From NCBI GenBank assembly GCA_002304345.1, contig NEUU01000002.1:248001-312000 (forward strand): a stretch of 64,000 nt of DNA. Reading direction: 5' to 3'. Positions 18,865 through 27,106 of this stretch are shown here, in pieces. This DNA comes from Verrucomicrobia bacterium Tous-C9LFEB (GTDB taxonomy: Bacteria > Verrucomicrobiota > Verrucomicrobiia > Methylacidiphilales > UBA1321). The notes under the pieces were generated by a model. The model saw only the letters and a program-made list of their open reading frames with translations, did no database searches and was not told the DNA's origin. Numbering within the stretch: the stretch's first letter is position 1; every line of letters starts with the position of its first letter. Made by a program: the position numbers and the translations under genes.

Positions 18865-19007
18865 GACCTTAAGTGAAGATTGCCCCCCTGGGCCGTCGGG
18901 CTTGTGGTGAGCGGCGTTGTCGTGCTCTCGGGAATCTTCGTTGCCGAGAGCCCCTGTCCGATAGCTTGCGCCCGCCGCTCTCACCGCGAGCGGCTACAAC
19001 GGAGGTC
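18865..19007. ncRNA. Candidate structured RNA (long interrupted hairpin)
   Basis: The 18608-19162 gap holds no convincing gene but folds strongly. Nested pairings are GACCT 18865-18869 with AGGTC 19003-19007; GCTTGT 18900-18905 with GCGAGC 18986-18991 (two wobble pairs); GGTGAG 18906-18911 with CTCACC 18980-18985; CGGCG 18912-18916 with CGCCG 18973-18977; and GCTCTCGG 18924-18931 with CCGAGAGC 18944-18951. A single ~140-nt hairpin with internal loops recalls 6S RNA in outline, but no family signature was recognised and the strand is undetermined. Confidence 0.4.
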
Positions 19008-19063
19008 CATGAAAATCTCGACGCGTGACGGGGCGCAGGGTGCAGCCCTGCCGGGAACAAAAG

Positions 19064-19097
19064 CAGCGCCGCCCCTGGATCACAGGGATCGGCGCTG
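19064..19097 (-). terminator. Intrinsic terminator of the ffh-rplS operon
   Basis: CAGCGCCG 19064-19071 pairs with CGGCGCTG 19090-19097, with a second inner stem CCCTG/CAGGG. Read on the minus strand it ends in CTTTTGTT. It lies about 65 bp beyond the rplS stop. Confidence 0.7.
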
Positions 19098-19162
19098 ATC
19101 AGGGGTTCGGGTCCGACATCAAATCGAACCGCGAACTCGGATAAGCAAACAGCAGGTCGAGC

Positions 19163-19561
19163 TTAGGCTTTCGCGGGGACCTTGGCGGCTTTGGCTGCCT
19201 TGGAGGCGGCTTTGGCCACGAGATCTTCCTTCACGTTCGTGGCTTCCTTGCCCTTGCGACCGCGCAGGTAGTAGAGCTTGGAACGGCGGACCTTGCCGGA
19301 ACGTTCGACTTCGATCTTCTCGATGCGGGGGGAATGCAGGGGGAACACGCGTTCGACGCCTTCACCGTAGCTGATGCGGCGGACGGTGAACTTTTCGTTC
19401 ACGCCACGGCTCGCGCGGGAAATGACGACGCCGGCGAAGATCTGCACGCGATCCTTGTCGCCTTCACGGACGCGGGTGTGGACCTTGACGGTGTCGCCCA
19501 CATTGAAATTGGCGCGATCGGCTTTGATCTGTTCGCCTTCGATTTTCTGTATGATTTTCAT
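19163..19561 (-). CDS. rplS: 50S ribosomal protein L19
   Basis: The 132-residue protein carries the L19 signature: [49 protein letters not shown] and the C-terminal [14 protein letters not shown]19 sits at the 30S-50S interface. An Ala/Lys-rich tail of about 20 residues extends past the usual end. ATG 19561 overlaps the trmD stop as ATGA, giving a 4-nt overlap that suggests translational coupling, and AAGAGAAGA supplies the ribosome site. It is the last gene of the ffh-rpsP-khpA-trmD-rplS operon and is followed by a terminator. Confidence 0.97.
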   Translation of the reverse strand: MKIIQKIEGEQIKADRANFNVGDTVKVHTRVREGDKDRVQIFAGVVISRASRGVNEKFTVRRISYGEGVERVFPLHSPRIEKIEVERSGKVRRSKLYYLRGRKGKEATNVKEDLVAKAASKAAKAAKVPAKA

Positions 19562-20259
19562 ATCTCTTCTCTTTGCTGTTGGTTCAGTAAATCCGGCCTG
19601 GTCCTTGCGGTTTTCAGGCGGCTTTGCTCCTGGCGCCAGGCCGCGATTTCGGCGTGGTTCCCTGATAACAAAACGGGTGGGACGGTCCAACCCCGGAACT
19701 CTTCGGGCCGGGTGTATTGGGGACCTTCAACCAAATTGCCAGCGGCGAACGATTCTTCCGCGGTGCTGGATTCGTTGCCGACAACGCCCGGCAGGAGGCG
19801 GACGACGGCGTCAATGACCACGAGCGCGGGCAGCGCGCCGTTGGTGAGGACGAAGTCGCCAATGGAAAGTTCATCGTGCGCGAGGTGCTCGCGAACGCGT
19901 TCATCGAAGCCCTCGTAGTGGCCGCAGAGGAGGATGATCCGGTCGAGCCGGGAGTACTCCATCGCGCGGGGTTGGCGAAAGACCTGGCCGCCGGGGGAAA
20001 AGAGAATGACGCGGCCCGGTTTTTCGTCGAGCGCCTGGACGGCCTCGATGCAGCGAAAGATGGGCTCGCACTTGAGGAGCATGCCGGGACCGCCGCCGTA
20101 GGGTTTTTCATCGACGGTGCGGTGCTTGTCGAGGGCGTAGTCGCGGAGTTGGTGGAGGACGATGTGCACGAGGCCGCGTTCCTGGGCGCGGCCCAGAATG
20201 CTGTGCTCCAGGACTCCCTGGAGTATCTCGGGGAATAGAGTGATGACATCAATCCTCAC
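19558..20259 (-). CDS. trmD: tRNA (guanine-N1)-methyltransferase
   Basis: TrmD methylates G37 of tRNAs with SAM to prevent frameshifting. The 233-residue form begins [13 protein letters not shown], the normal TrmD N-terminus, read from GTG 20259; upstream residues in the open frame do not belong to the family. Seen motifs are [32 protein letters not shown] (trefoil-knot SAM site), [20 protein letters not shown], and the C-terminal [19 protein letters not shown]. The gene lies between khpA and rplS and overlaps rplS by 4 nt. The rimM gene commonly found immediately upstream is absent. Confidence 0.96.
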   Translation of the reverse strand: MRIDVITLFPEILQGVLEHSILGRAQERGLVHIVLHQLRDYALDKHRTVDEKPYGGGPGMLLKCEPIFRCIEAVQALDEKPGRVILFSPGGQVFRQPRAMEYSRLDRIILLCGHYEGFDERVREHLAHDELSIGDFVLTNGALPALVVIDAVVRLLPGVVGNESSTAEESFAAGNLVEGPQYTRPEEFRGWTVPPVLLSGNHAEIAAWRQEQSRLKTARTRPDLLNQQQREEI

Positions 20260-20326
20260 AACGGCGTGACGCGGCACCCAGCCAAACTGGGAGCTGCATC
20301 CGTTTGAATCAGCCAGCGCGTCGTCG

Positions 20327-20575
20327 TCATGCGGCAGACGGGCTGGTTTCCAGAATTTCCACCACCACGCGCGTATCGGCCTTCGAGGCGGCGGCATTCA
20401 GCAGCGTCCGGATGGCGCTGATGGTGCGACCGTTCTTGCCAATCACCTTGCCAATGTCAGCCGGGTTCAGGCTGACTTTGAAGGTGATGATTTTGTCCCC
20501 GGGCACCTCACACACATCCACGTCGTCTGGGTATTCCACCAGACGTCGCAGGACGAGATCGAGAAAGTGCTTCAT
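20327..20575 (-). CDS. khpA: KH-domain RNA-binding protein
   Basis: The 82-residue protein is a single KH domain: LDLVLRRLVEYPDDV, then NPADIGKVIGKNGRTISAIRTLL, where the GKNG loop contacts RNA. This matches KhpA (YlqC), a small RNA chaperone usually encoded between rpsP and rimM. Position right after rpsP fits. Start ATG 20575; 32 bp separate it from rpsP. Confidence 0.95.
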   Translation of the reverse strand: MKHFLDLVLRRLVEYPDDVDVCEVPGDKIITFKVSLNPADIGKVIGKNGRTISAIRTLLNAAASKADTRVVVEILETSPSAA

Positions 20576-20607
20576 GGAACTTCACGCGGGGTGACCGGGA
20601 TCGGTTG

Positions 20608-20862
20608 TTAGGCGGCGGGAGCGGACTTGCGCACCTTTTTCACGAGCGAAGCCACGGTGGCGGAAGCCTTGGCGCCTTTGGAGAGCCAATGATCCACGCG
20701 TTCGAGTTTCACGGTGAAGTTGTTGCCGGTCTTTTTCGGGTCGTAGGTGCCGACCAGTTCCAGGAACTTGCCATCACGGGGGCTTTGCTTGTCGGCCACC
20801 ACAATGCGGTAATAGGGGCGGTTCTTGCCGCCGTCGCGTCGTAAACGAATTGCCACTGACAT
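20608..20862 (-). CDS. rpsP: 30S ribosomal protein S16
   Basis: The 84-residue protein starts MSVAIRLRRDGGKNRPYYRIVVAD and continues with DGKFLELVGTYDP and ERVDHWLSKGAKASATVASL, the standard S16 pattern. S16 is needed for assembly of the 30S body. It follows ffh by 32 bp on the same strand, a conserved neighbourhood. Start ATG 20862. Confidence 0.98.
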   Translation of the reverse strand: MSVAIRLRRDGGKNRPYYRIVVADKQSPRDGKFLELVGTYDPKKTGNNFTVKLERVDHWLSKGAKASATVASLVKKVRKSAPAA

Positions 20863-20894
20863 AGTATAGTTTTTCCTTGTATTGCCCGCCGGGT

Positions 20895-22220
20895 TTAGCG
20901 ACGGCCGCCGAGCATTTGCTTGAGCATCTTCTCGGGATTGCCGCCGCGCGCCAGGCGCTGCATCATCTTCTTCATTTCCTCAAAACGTCGCAGTAATGTG
21001 TTGAGCTCGCTGACACTCGTTCCGCTGCCATTGGCGATTCTCAGCCGACGGCGCGCGTTCAGAATCTCGGGGCGCTTGCGCTCCTCGAGAGTCATCGACA
21101 AAATCATTGCTTCGACGCGACCCAGAGATTTTTCGTCACCGGGTAAGGTTTTGACATTAGCCATGCCGGGCAGCATGCCAAGCAGATTTTCGAGGGGACC
21201 CAGTTTCTTCATCTGCCGCATCTGGGCGAGGAAGTCGGTAAAGTCGAAGGAATTCTTCTTTAATTTCTCCTCCATTTTCTCCATGGAGGCGAGGTCGAAA
21301 TCGGCCTGGGCTTTTTCGACCAATCCGATGATGTCGCCCATGCCGAGCATGCGACTAACAAGTCGTTGCGGTACAAATTCTTCCAACGCGTTCGTCGCCT
21401 CTCCCGTACCAAGGAATCGGATGGGGCATTTCGTGACGGATTGGAGCGATAAAGCAGCCCCGCCGCGGACGTCGGCATCGAACTTGGAAAGGACCAGTCC
21501 GGTAAGGGGGACGCGGGCGGCAAAAGCCTGGGCCACTTTTACAGCGGTTTGACCCGTCGCGGCGTCGGCCACGAGCAAACTTTCCTGCGGTTCCCAGACT
21601 TTGCTGACGGCTTCGAGCTCGTCCAAAAGGGCGTCATCGACGTCCAAGCGACCGGCGGAGTCGAAAATCACCACGTCAGCCGCAAGGCGCGTGGCTTCGG
21701 CGCGGGCGGCTTTGGCCACGGTGGCAACATTCTTTTCGTTGGGCCACGTGAGGACGGGGACGTCGATCTGTTTGCCGAGCGTCTCGAGCTGGGCGATGGC
21801 CGCGGGTCGCGCCAAGTCACCGGCGACGAGGACGACGTGCTGTTTCTGTTTCTTGAAAAAGAGGGCGAGCTTCGCGGCGGTGGTGGTCTTACCGGCACCG
21901 TTCAAGCCGCACAATAAAAGGCGCAGGGGGCGGTTGGGCGTGAGAGTCGTTTCGTTCGCGCTGAACTTCGCGATGAGTTCGTCGTGCACGATCTTGACGA
22001 ACTGGTCGCCGGGGCGGATCGAGTCGAGCACTTCCTGGCCCATGCACTTGGTTTTGACGTCGTCGCAGAATTCTTTCGCGACCTGGTAATTCACGTCCGC
22101 CGCGAGCAGGGCGAGGCGCACTTCGCGCACGGCGTCGGCCACGTTGCTCTCGGACAATTTGCCAAAGCCGCGCATCTTCTTGAAGAGCGAGGTCAGTTTT
22201 TCGGTGAGTTGGCTGGTCAT
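20895..22220 (-). CDS. ffh: Signal recognition particle GTPase Ffh
   Basis: The 441-residue protein binds SRP RNA and signal sequences and delivers ribosomes to FtsY at the membrane. N domain (1-85) has VADAVREVRLALLAADVNY. The G domain shows CGLNGAGKTTTAAKLALFF (P-loop, ~110), DSAGRLDVDD (~185), LVLSKFDADVRGGAALS (~245) and FLGTGE. The M domain has RRLRIANGSGTSVSEL, the SRP-RNA-binding motif, and a short Gly-rich end. It heads the operon with rpsP, khpA, trmD and rplS. Start ATG 22220. Confidence 0.98.
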   Translation of the reverse strand: MTSQLTEKLTSLFKKMRGFGKLSESNVADAVREVRLALLAADVNYQVAKEFCDDVKTKCMGQEVLDSIRPGDQFVKIVHDELIAKFSANETTLTPNRPLRLLLCGLNGAGKTTTAAKLALFFKKQKQHVVLVAGDLARPAAIAQLETLGKQIDVPVLTWPNEKNVATVAKAARAEATRLAADVVIFDSAGRLDVDDALLDELEAVSKVWEPQESLLVADAATGQTAVKVAQAFAARVPLTGLVLSKFDADVRGGAALSLQSVTKCPIRFLGTGEATNALEEFVPQRLVSRMLGMGDIIGLVEKAQADFDLASMEKMEEKLKKNSFDFTDFLAQMRQMKKLGPLENLLGMLPGMANVKTLPGDEKSLGRVEAMILSMTLEERKRPEILNARRRLRIANGSGTSVSELNTLLRRFEEMKKMMQRLARGGNPEKMLKQMLGGRR

Positions 22221-22341
22221 GGGGAACGGAGAGTATGGCAGATGCGGGGGACGCTGTCAGCCAGAAGTATTGAGGTGACCGGTGAACTGGCATTATCGGA
22301 CTTGACCGTGGGAATGGCAGATAGCATACAGGGAAATGCGT

Positions 22342-24540
22342 ATGATTTGGTGTGGAACAAAAGGCGGGAGAGATAGTGTCTCATGGTTGTTGGGAACAAG
22401 CCTGATCAGCGGGGCCTTGGCATTTTGGTATGCGACATCGTTCACACAGTCCGTATTCTCTACCAAAGGAAATATCTCTGGCGGTAAGACAATGCAGGAC
22501 ATCCATCAAATAATGTTGGATAACGCCTTATTTCTAGGCATGTCCGCTTTCTTTTTAATCGTAGCCATCGCAGTCGCTGTGGCGGTGTATTGGCACGCAA
22601 AAAAAGGAGAAGTCGAGGCATTTTTGAACTCTCGTTCAGGAACGAGAGCGTTGCTACTGGCGGCACTGATCTGTCAACTTCCTATTTTTTTTACGCGAGG
22701 AATGATCGACCAGGGCGATGCGCTTTGTCACATCAATGCCTTAAATGAAGCGGCGAGCAATTATGCTCAAGGTGAATGGCCTTTTTTCACGTTTCATTTT
22801 CTCAATGGAATCACCTTGGGATTGCAGTATCCAATGGGCCGTACCTTGCTGGGGGGAATGCTGCTCTGCCTGTTCCCAGGGAACTCGGATTTGTATTTTC
22901 AAATCATCTCGGCAATCGCACATGCTCTCACGATGCTTGGGATTTATCGATTCTTAAGAGCATTCCAATTTGACCGCGTCGCCTGCGCCCTACCTGCGAT
23001 TGTCCTCGGAGGATGTCATCAAATGCTGGTGAACTTTCTTTCTGCCGCCTTACCGACGCAGATGGCGAGTGCTCTGTGTTGCTGGATTTTTTATGCGGTA
23101 CTCATGTGGCTGCAAAGATTGGAATTCCGCAAAGCAGTCCTGCTGGGGTTTTTGATGGGACTGACCTTCCTGGCTCATCCTGTTACCGCGCTTTTCACCT
23201 GTTATTTTCTCCTTCCGATAATCATCTATGCGTTGTGGAAATCCAATAATTCGCAGCGGCGGCTCTACGTCAGGCAGGGCTTTTTTTCCATACTCTGTTT
23301 TTTATGCATAGCCTTGCCCTACTTTTCTTCGATTGTACTCATGAATCGGTACAACACTTTCAAACCAACGACCGTTTCCGCCTTTCAAGATGTTGTGCAG
23401 CCTTTGGCGAGTAATTTTCAGTGGCTTTTAAAATATACAAAATATGCCATCTCTTATTCCAAGACCGGCGAATATATCAGCGTGCTTTTGGCGTTGGTGT
23501 CGATCGCTGGATTGGTCCTGATCTTTCAAGCGCGGCGGACTATGCTTCGGGAAGTGAAGACTTTCCAGTACTTGGGCATCTATCTCGTGTCGCTTTTGTT
23601 TTTCGGGGCAGTGTTGTTTTATGGACGAGATCTTTCCGTGGTGGGATTAGTGCCAGGCGTGGCCTTACTCAAGGTGTATAACCGCAGTTTTATTTTCTTT
23701 GCCCTCGGCATGAGCCTGCCAGCCGCATGGGCTCTTCACCATCTGATCCGCCGGGGTTATGGCAAATGGGTCGTACTGCTCGGCGTTTTGCTCTTATTCG
23801 AGCAAGCGCCGTTTTGGATACGCCCGACTTACTTCTCACAACCGGAGTCCCAGCGGTTTCATCTTTCGGATTTCGCCCAAGCCGATAAAAAAACATCCTC
23901 CTTCTTCGTCGTGATCAACGTGAACGCCGGAGGCTGTGCCAATCAGGAGGACGTATTCTTTCACCGCAATGGTTTTTCTGGAATAAGTGCTATTGAGAGC
24001 GAGGAGCAGTCCATCATCGGCCTTATGTCACAGCAGTTTCATCGCGAGATGAGCCAACTCAAATCGATCGAGGAAGCGCGTCCTTACCTGGAACGTCTCA
24101 AGTGGCATCGCGTCACAGATGTGATTTGGCGCCAAGACGCCCTGCCACCCTATAGCCTCGACGGACTAGGCAAAACGAGTCAAATCACCAATGGACTGAG
24201 ATTGCAATTGGACTCCCCGCGCATGGAACGTTCTTTGCGGACAGTGAGCTTGTCTGTCGCGCCCGAAGATCTGCAAGCAGATGGCACAGTGACATTGCCC
24301 ATCGGGTACAATCCTTTTCTGCACGCCAAAATTGGTAATCGCAATTTGGATTTGACCAACCGCTATGGCTATGTATCGATCCGCGAAGCCCTGCCTATCG
24401 GCACCATCGTGAACTTACAGGCGGTTACTCCAACCTGGCTTTCCTTGACGGCCTGGATTTCGCTCTTTTCTACAGCAAGTCTGGGTGGATACCTCCTCCT
24501 GGGACAGCGCCACATTATACTCCATGGACCAAGCCTCTAA
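22342..24540 (+). CDS. GT-C-like polytopic membrane protein
   Basis: The ~732-residue protein has roughly 12-13 hydrophobic segments in residues 10-490 and a soluble C-terminal part (490-700) with one closing segment. An acidic first periplasmic loop (MIDQGDALCHINAL) resembles the catalytic loop of GT-C lipid-linked-sugar transferases and YfhO/6-pyruvoyl-like membrane proteins, but no family is certain. The sequence is plainly AT-richer than both neighbours and uses AT-ending codons, suggesting later acquisition; an IS remnant follows it. I prefer ATG 22342 because AGGGA at 22330-22334 is then correctly spaced; ATG 22336 is too close to it. It may glycosylate an envelope component. Confidence 0.7.
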   Translation: MIWCGTKGGRDSVSWLLGTSLISGALAFWYATSFTQSVFSTKGNISGGKTMQDIHQIMLDNALFLGMSAFFLIVAIAVAVAVYWHAKKGEVEAFLNSRSGTRALLLAALICQLPIFFTRGMIDQGDALCHINALNEAASNYAQGEWPFFTFHFLNGITLGLQYPMGRTLLGGMLLCLFPGNSDLYFQIISAIAHALTMLGIYRFLRAFQFDRVACALPAIVLGGCHQMLVNFLSAALPTQMASALCCWIFYAVLMWLQRLEFRKAVLLGFLMGLTFLAHPVTALFTCYFLLPIIIYALWKSNNSQRRLYVRQGFFSILCFLCIALPYFSSIVLMNRYNTFKPTTVSAFQDVVQPLASNFQWLLKYTKYAISYSKTGEYISVLLALVSIAGLVLIFQARRTMLREVKTFQYLGIYLVSLLFFGAVLFYGRDLSVVGLVPGVALLKVYNRSFIFFALGMSLPAAWALHHLIRRGYGKWVVLLGVLLLFEQAPFWIRPTYFSQPESQRFHLSDFAQADKKTSSFFVVINVNAGGCANQEDVFFHRNGFSGISAIESEEQSIIGLMSQQFHREMSQLKSIEEARPYLERLKWHRVTDVIWRQDALPPYSLDGLGKTSQITNGLRLQLDSPRMERSLRTVSLSVAPEDLQADGTVTLPIGYNPFLHAKIGNRNLDLTNRYGYVSIREALPIGTIVNLQAVTPTWLSLTAWISLFSTASLGGYLLLGQRHIILHGPSL

Positions 24541-24655
24541 AGAAACCAGCCTACGGACAGCCGAAATCCTGACTCTTTTCTGAGTTTCTTCGAACCGTCG
24601 AGCGAGACTTTCCCACCAGAAGAGGGGAAAAATATTAACGCGATTTTTTTAAGAA

Positions 24656-25490
24656 CCTATTCACGATCTTTTGAGCAGCAAGGTGAGGAAGGCGAGGTGG
24701 ACAAACTGAAGACTGGAGTTGAGCTTGCGCTCACAGTTTTTCCAGAGGCGACGGCACTTTTCAAGCCAGGCGAAGGAACGTTCGACCACCCACCGCTTGG
24801 GCATGACGGCGAAGGTGTGAAGGTCACTGCGTTTGGCAATTTGCACGGTGGCTCCGAGAGTGTCGGCGAGAGCCTGTGCAAACGGTTCCCCCATATAGCT
24901 GCCATCGGCCAGCACGCTGCAAACCCTGTTGAGAGTGGAGCGGCAGCGGTTGAGGGCTTCTATGGCCCCTTTTCGGTCGGTGACCTCAGCGCTGGTTACG
25001 TCCACCGCATGGGGTAAGCCTTGGGTATCGACGGCGATGTGGCGCTTGATGCCCGATACTTTCTTGCCGGCATCATAACCCTTTTCTTCGGCGCTATCGG
25101 TGTTCTTCACGCTCTGCGCGTCCACGATCAAGAACGTCGTGGAGACGTTGCGCCCCTGTCTCATACGGGCCTCGCCAATCTGATTTTTTAAGGGCCCGCT
25201 CCAACAGGCTTACCCCTTGCTGGTCGGGTTCACTCCACTTGGAAAAGTATTAATGCACCGTCCGCCATTTCGGAAATTCCCCGGGCAACATGCGCCATTG
25301 GCATCCACTCTTGAGCAGGTAGAGCACCGCGCAGAAGACCTCGTAGAGATCCACGCTCACTGGCTTGGTTCGCCTGCGAGCACTCTCCAATAGCGGCCTG
25401 ACCTTCTCAAACTGTTCCCGACTGATGTCGCTTGGGTACTTCTTCTTCCTCACCGCACCATTCTACATCAATCAAAAGATCGTGAACAGG
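24656..25490 (-). mobile_element. Degenerate IS5-family insertion sequence
   Basis: Imperfect 19-bp terminal inverted repeats, CCTATTCACGATCTTTTGA at 24656 and the complement of TCAAAAGATCGTGAACAGG at 25472-25490, differ at one position. They bracket one broken transposase. TAAG occurs just outside both ends (24650-24653 and 25492-25495), close to the short TA-containing target duplications of this family, though not exactly symmetrical. The right end abuts the stop codon of the HAD-UbiA gene. Confidence 0.85.
24661..25453 (-). pseudogene. IS5-family DDE transposase, inactivated
   Basis: The N-terminal part (25453 down to 25253) has [18 protein letters not shown] and [17 protein letters not shown], the usual DUF4096-type start. 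An in-frame TAA at 25250-25252 interrupts it exactly where a Tyr codon (TAC) is expected; the same frame continues as YFSKWSEPDQQGVSLLERAL. At a run of six A on the minus strand (25184-25189) the frame shifts; with five A it would read LERALKNQIGEAR into the second part. That part holds TTFLIVDAQSVKNTD (first Asp), LADGSYMGEPF (second Asp) and WVVERSFAWLEKCRRL (Glu). Two independent lesions show the copy is dead. Its stop lies within the terminal repeat. Confidence 0.88.
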
Positions 25491-26918
25491 CTAAGTGGCG
25501 AACCAGAAAAGCAGGGCGATGAGAAACCAGATGAGGTAGCTGTTGGGATCTTTCAAGGTAAAGACAATCGGATCGTCGTCCAGTTGATTGCGACCGGCGA
25601 GAAACCACAGGCGCGTCACCCAGAAGAGAACGAAGACGCTGATGAACCAGAGAATATTGGGGTGGCGATAGAGCTGGGCAACCGTTTCGCCATTGATGTA
25701 GATAGTGAAAATCAAAACTGAAAGATATCCGCAACTCGTCCCCATCGACTGGATCATGCTCAAATCGTCCACATGGTAACCACGTCGATCCACGGATTGA
25801 CCGCCACGCAGGGCAAGCTTCTTGACTTCCACAAACCTTTTGATGAAAGCCAGGTTCAGGAAAAAAAACATCGAGAAGCCAGCCAGCCAGGTCGACACCG
25901 GCACGTCGGCCACGATGCCGCCGAGATAGATGCGAAACGTGTAGAATCCCCCGAGAAGAATGACGTCGAGAGTATAGAGCTTCTTGAAGTGAAAGCTATA
26001 GGCCATGACGGCTATGGCATAAAACAGCGTGGCGAGGCAGAAATCCGCCCCGAGACGACCGTACCCCACCCCCAGCGCCACGCCCGCCAACGCGAGGGCG
26101 GCGAGCAAGCCGACTGGGATGGAAATCAATCCGGCAGCAAAAGCCCGGTGGCGTTTGCGGGGATGCTGTCGGTCGGCCTCGAGGTCGAGCAGGTCGTTGA
26201 TGAGATAGACCGAGGAGGTCATCAGACTGAAAAGCAAAAAGCCGATCACGACATTTTCCAGTCGCGGCGCTTCCTGAATTTTATGCGCCAACAGCAGGGG
26301 CAAAAACAAGAGAACGTTTTTGATCCATTGATGAATTCGCAACGCCTTGAGCCAGGAGCGCACACCCGCGCACGGTGGGGGCAGCACCTGTTCGACCGTG
26401 GTGACTTTCCGCGCTTGGTGAATCAGCGTCGAGACGCCGCTAATGATCCATGCCGCGCGGGCCTTGCGCCAGACGGAAATGTCGACCCAAGCATCACCGA
26501 CGTAGCAAAAGCCTTCCGCGCCGTACCGTTGTTCGAGACAGTCCGCCTTGTAGCGGCCCTTGAGATTCACGGTGTCGGAGGTAGCCACCACTTCGTGAAA
26601 GAGCCCGAGGTGATCGGCAATTTTCCGCGCCCATACTTCGGGTGACGCCGTGGCGAGAACAATTTTTTTCTCGTGCCGCACCGCTTGCAAACGGCGAATC
26701 AGCTCCTCGTTATACGGCAGGGCGGTGACATCGAGCGCGACGTGCTTCACCAACTGCTCTTTCAAATAGGGACGGCCCTTGAGCATCCACAGAGGCAGTC
26801 GCCAAGCCAGACCGGGCTTGCGGCGGATCAAGGCGAGAATGGCTTCCTGCGTTAGATCCGTACGCAAAAGCGTATGGTCCAGATCTACGCAAATCACCTG
26901 ATACGCCGCAGCCTCCAT
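25491..26918 (-). CDS. HAD phosphatase-UbiA prenyltransferase fusion
   Basis: Residues 1-190 form a haloacid-dehalogenase domain with VICVDLDHTLLRTD (catalytic Asp pair), LATASPEVWARKIADHL and YVGDAWVDISVW. Residues ~205-475 form a UbiA-type membrane prenyltransferase: WIKNVLLFLPLLLAHK, YLINDLLDLEADRQHPRKR with the first Asp-rich motif NDLLDLEAD, and nine hydrophobic segments. This architecture is known in proteins similar to decaprenyl-phosphate phosphoribosyltransferase, making polyprenyl-phospho-pentoses from PRPP, with the HAD domain possibly removing the 5-phosphate. The second Asp motif typical of aromatic prenyltransferases is weak. ATG 26918 has GAGAG upstream. Its stop is directly adjacent to an IS end, so the last residues may have been altered by insertion. 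Confidence 0.85.
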   Translation of the reverse strand: MEAAAYQVICVDLDHTLLRTDLTQEAILALIRRKPGLAWRLPLWMLKGRPYLKEQLVKHVALDVTALPYNEELIRRLQAVRHEKKIVLATASPEVWARKIADHLGLFHEVVATSDTVNLKGRYKADCLEQRYGAEGFCYVGDAWVDISVWRKARAAWIISGVSTLIHQARKVTTVEQVLPPPCAGVRSWLKALRIHQWIKNVLLFLPLLLAHKIQEAPRLENVVIGFLLFSLMTSSVYLINDLLDLEADRQHPRKRHRAFAAGLISIPVGLLAALALAGVALGVGYGRLGADFCLATLFYAIAVMAYSFHFKKLYTLDVILLGGFYTFRIYLGGIVADVPVSTWLAGFSMFFFLNLAFIKRFVEVKKLALRGGQSVDRRGYHVDDLSMIQSMGTSCGYLSVLIFTIYINGETVAQLYRHPNILWFISVFVLFWVTRLWFLAGRNQLDDDPIVFTLKDPNSYLIWFLIALLFWFAT

Positions 26919-27106
26919 AATTTTTCTCTCAAAAGGACCCACCCGTTTGAGGAAAGGGAGTCCGCCTTCGTCTCGTTTTGAGACCCCCTTATCCTTGCAA
27001 CAACGGGAAAATAGACAATCTCAATTTGCCCAATCTTTCCCCATCTCCCACGAGGAGAAAAGTCCGGTCCGTTGACAAAGCGCGGAGACGAGGGAAGGTA
27101 ATTTTC

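Noticed and set aside
18869-19060. 63-codon open frame in the gltA-rplS gap
   Set aside because: Arg/Pro/Ser-rich, no ribosome site, and it coincides with strong self-complementary structure, which suits an RNA or terminator better.
19100-19145. Possible tRNA T-arm (GGTTCGGGTCC)
   Set aside because: No acceptor stem, anticodon arm or CCA-side pairing could be built around it.
25164-25252. Programmed frameshift between two transposase frames
   Set aside because: Some IS5 relatives use one, but here the first frame already stops at a TAA 60 bp before the A run, and removing one A restores a normal reading. Decay is the simpler explanation.
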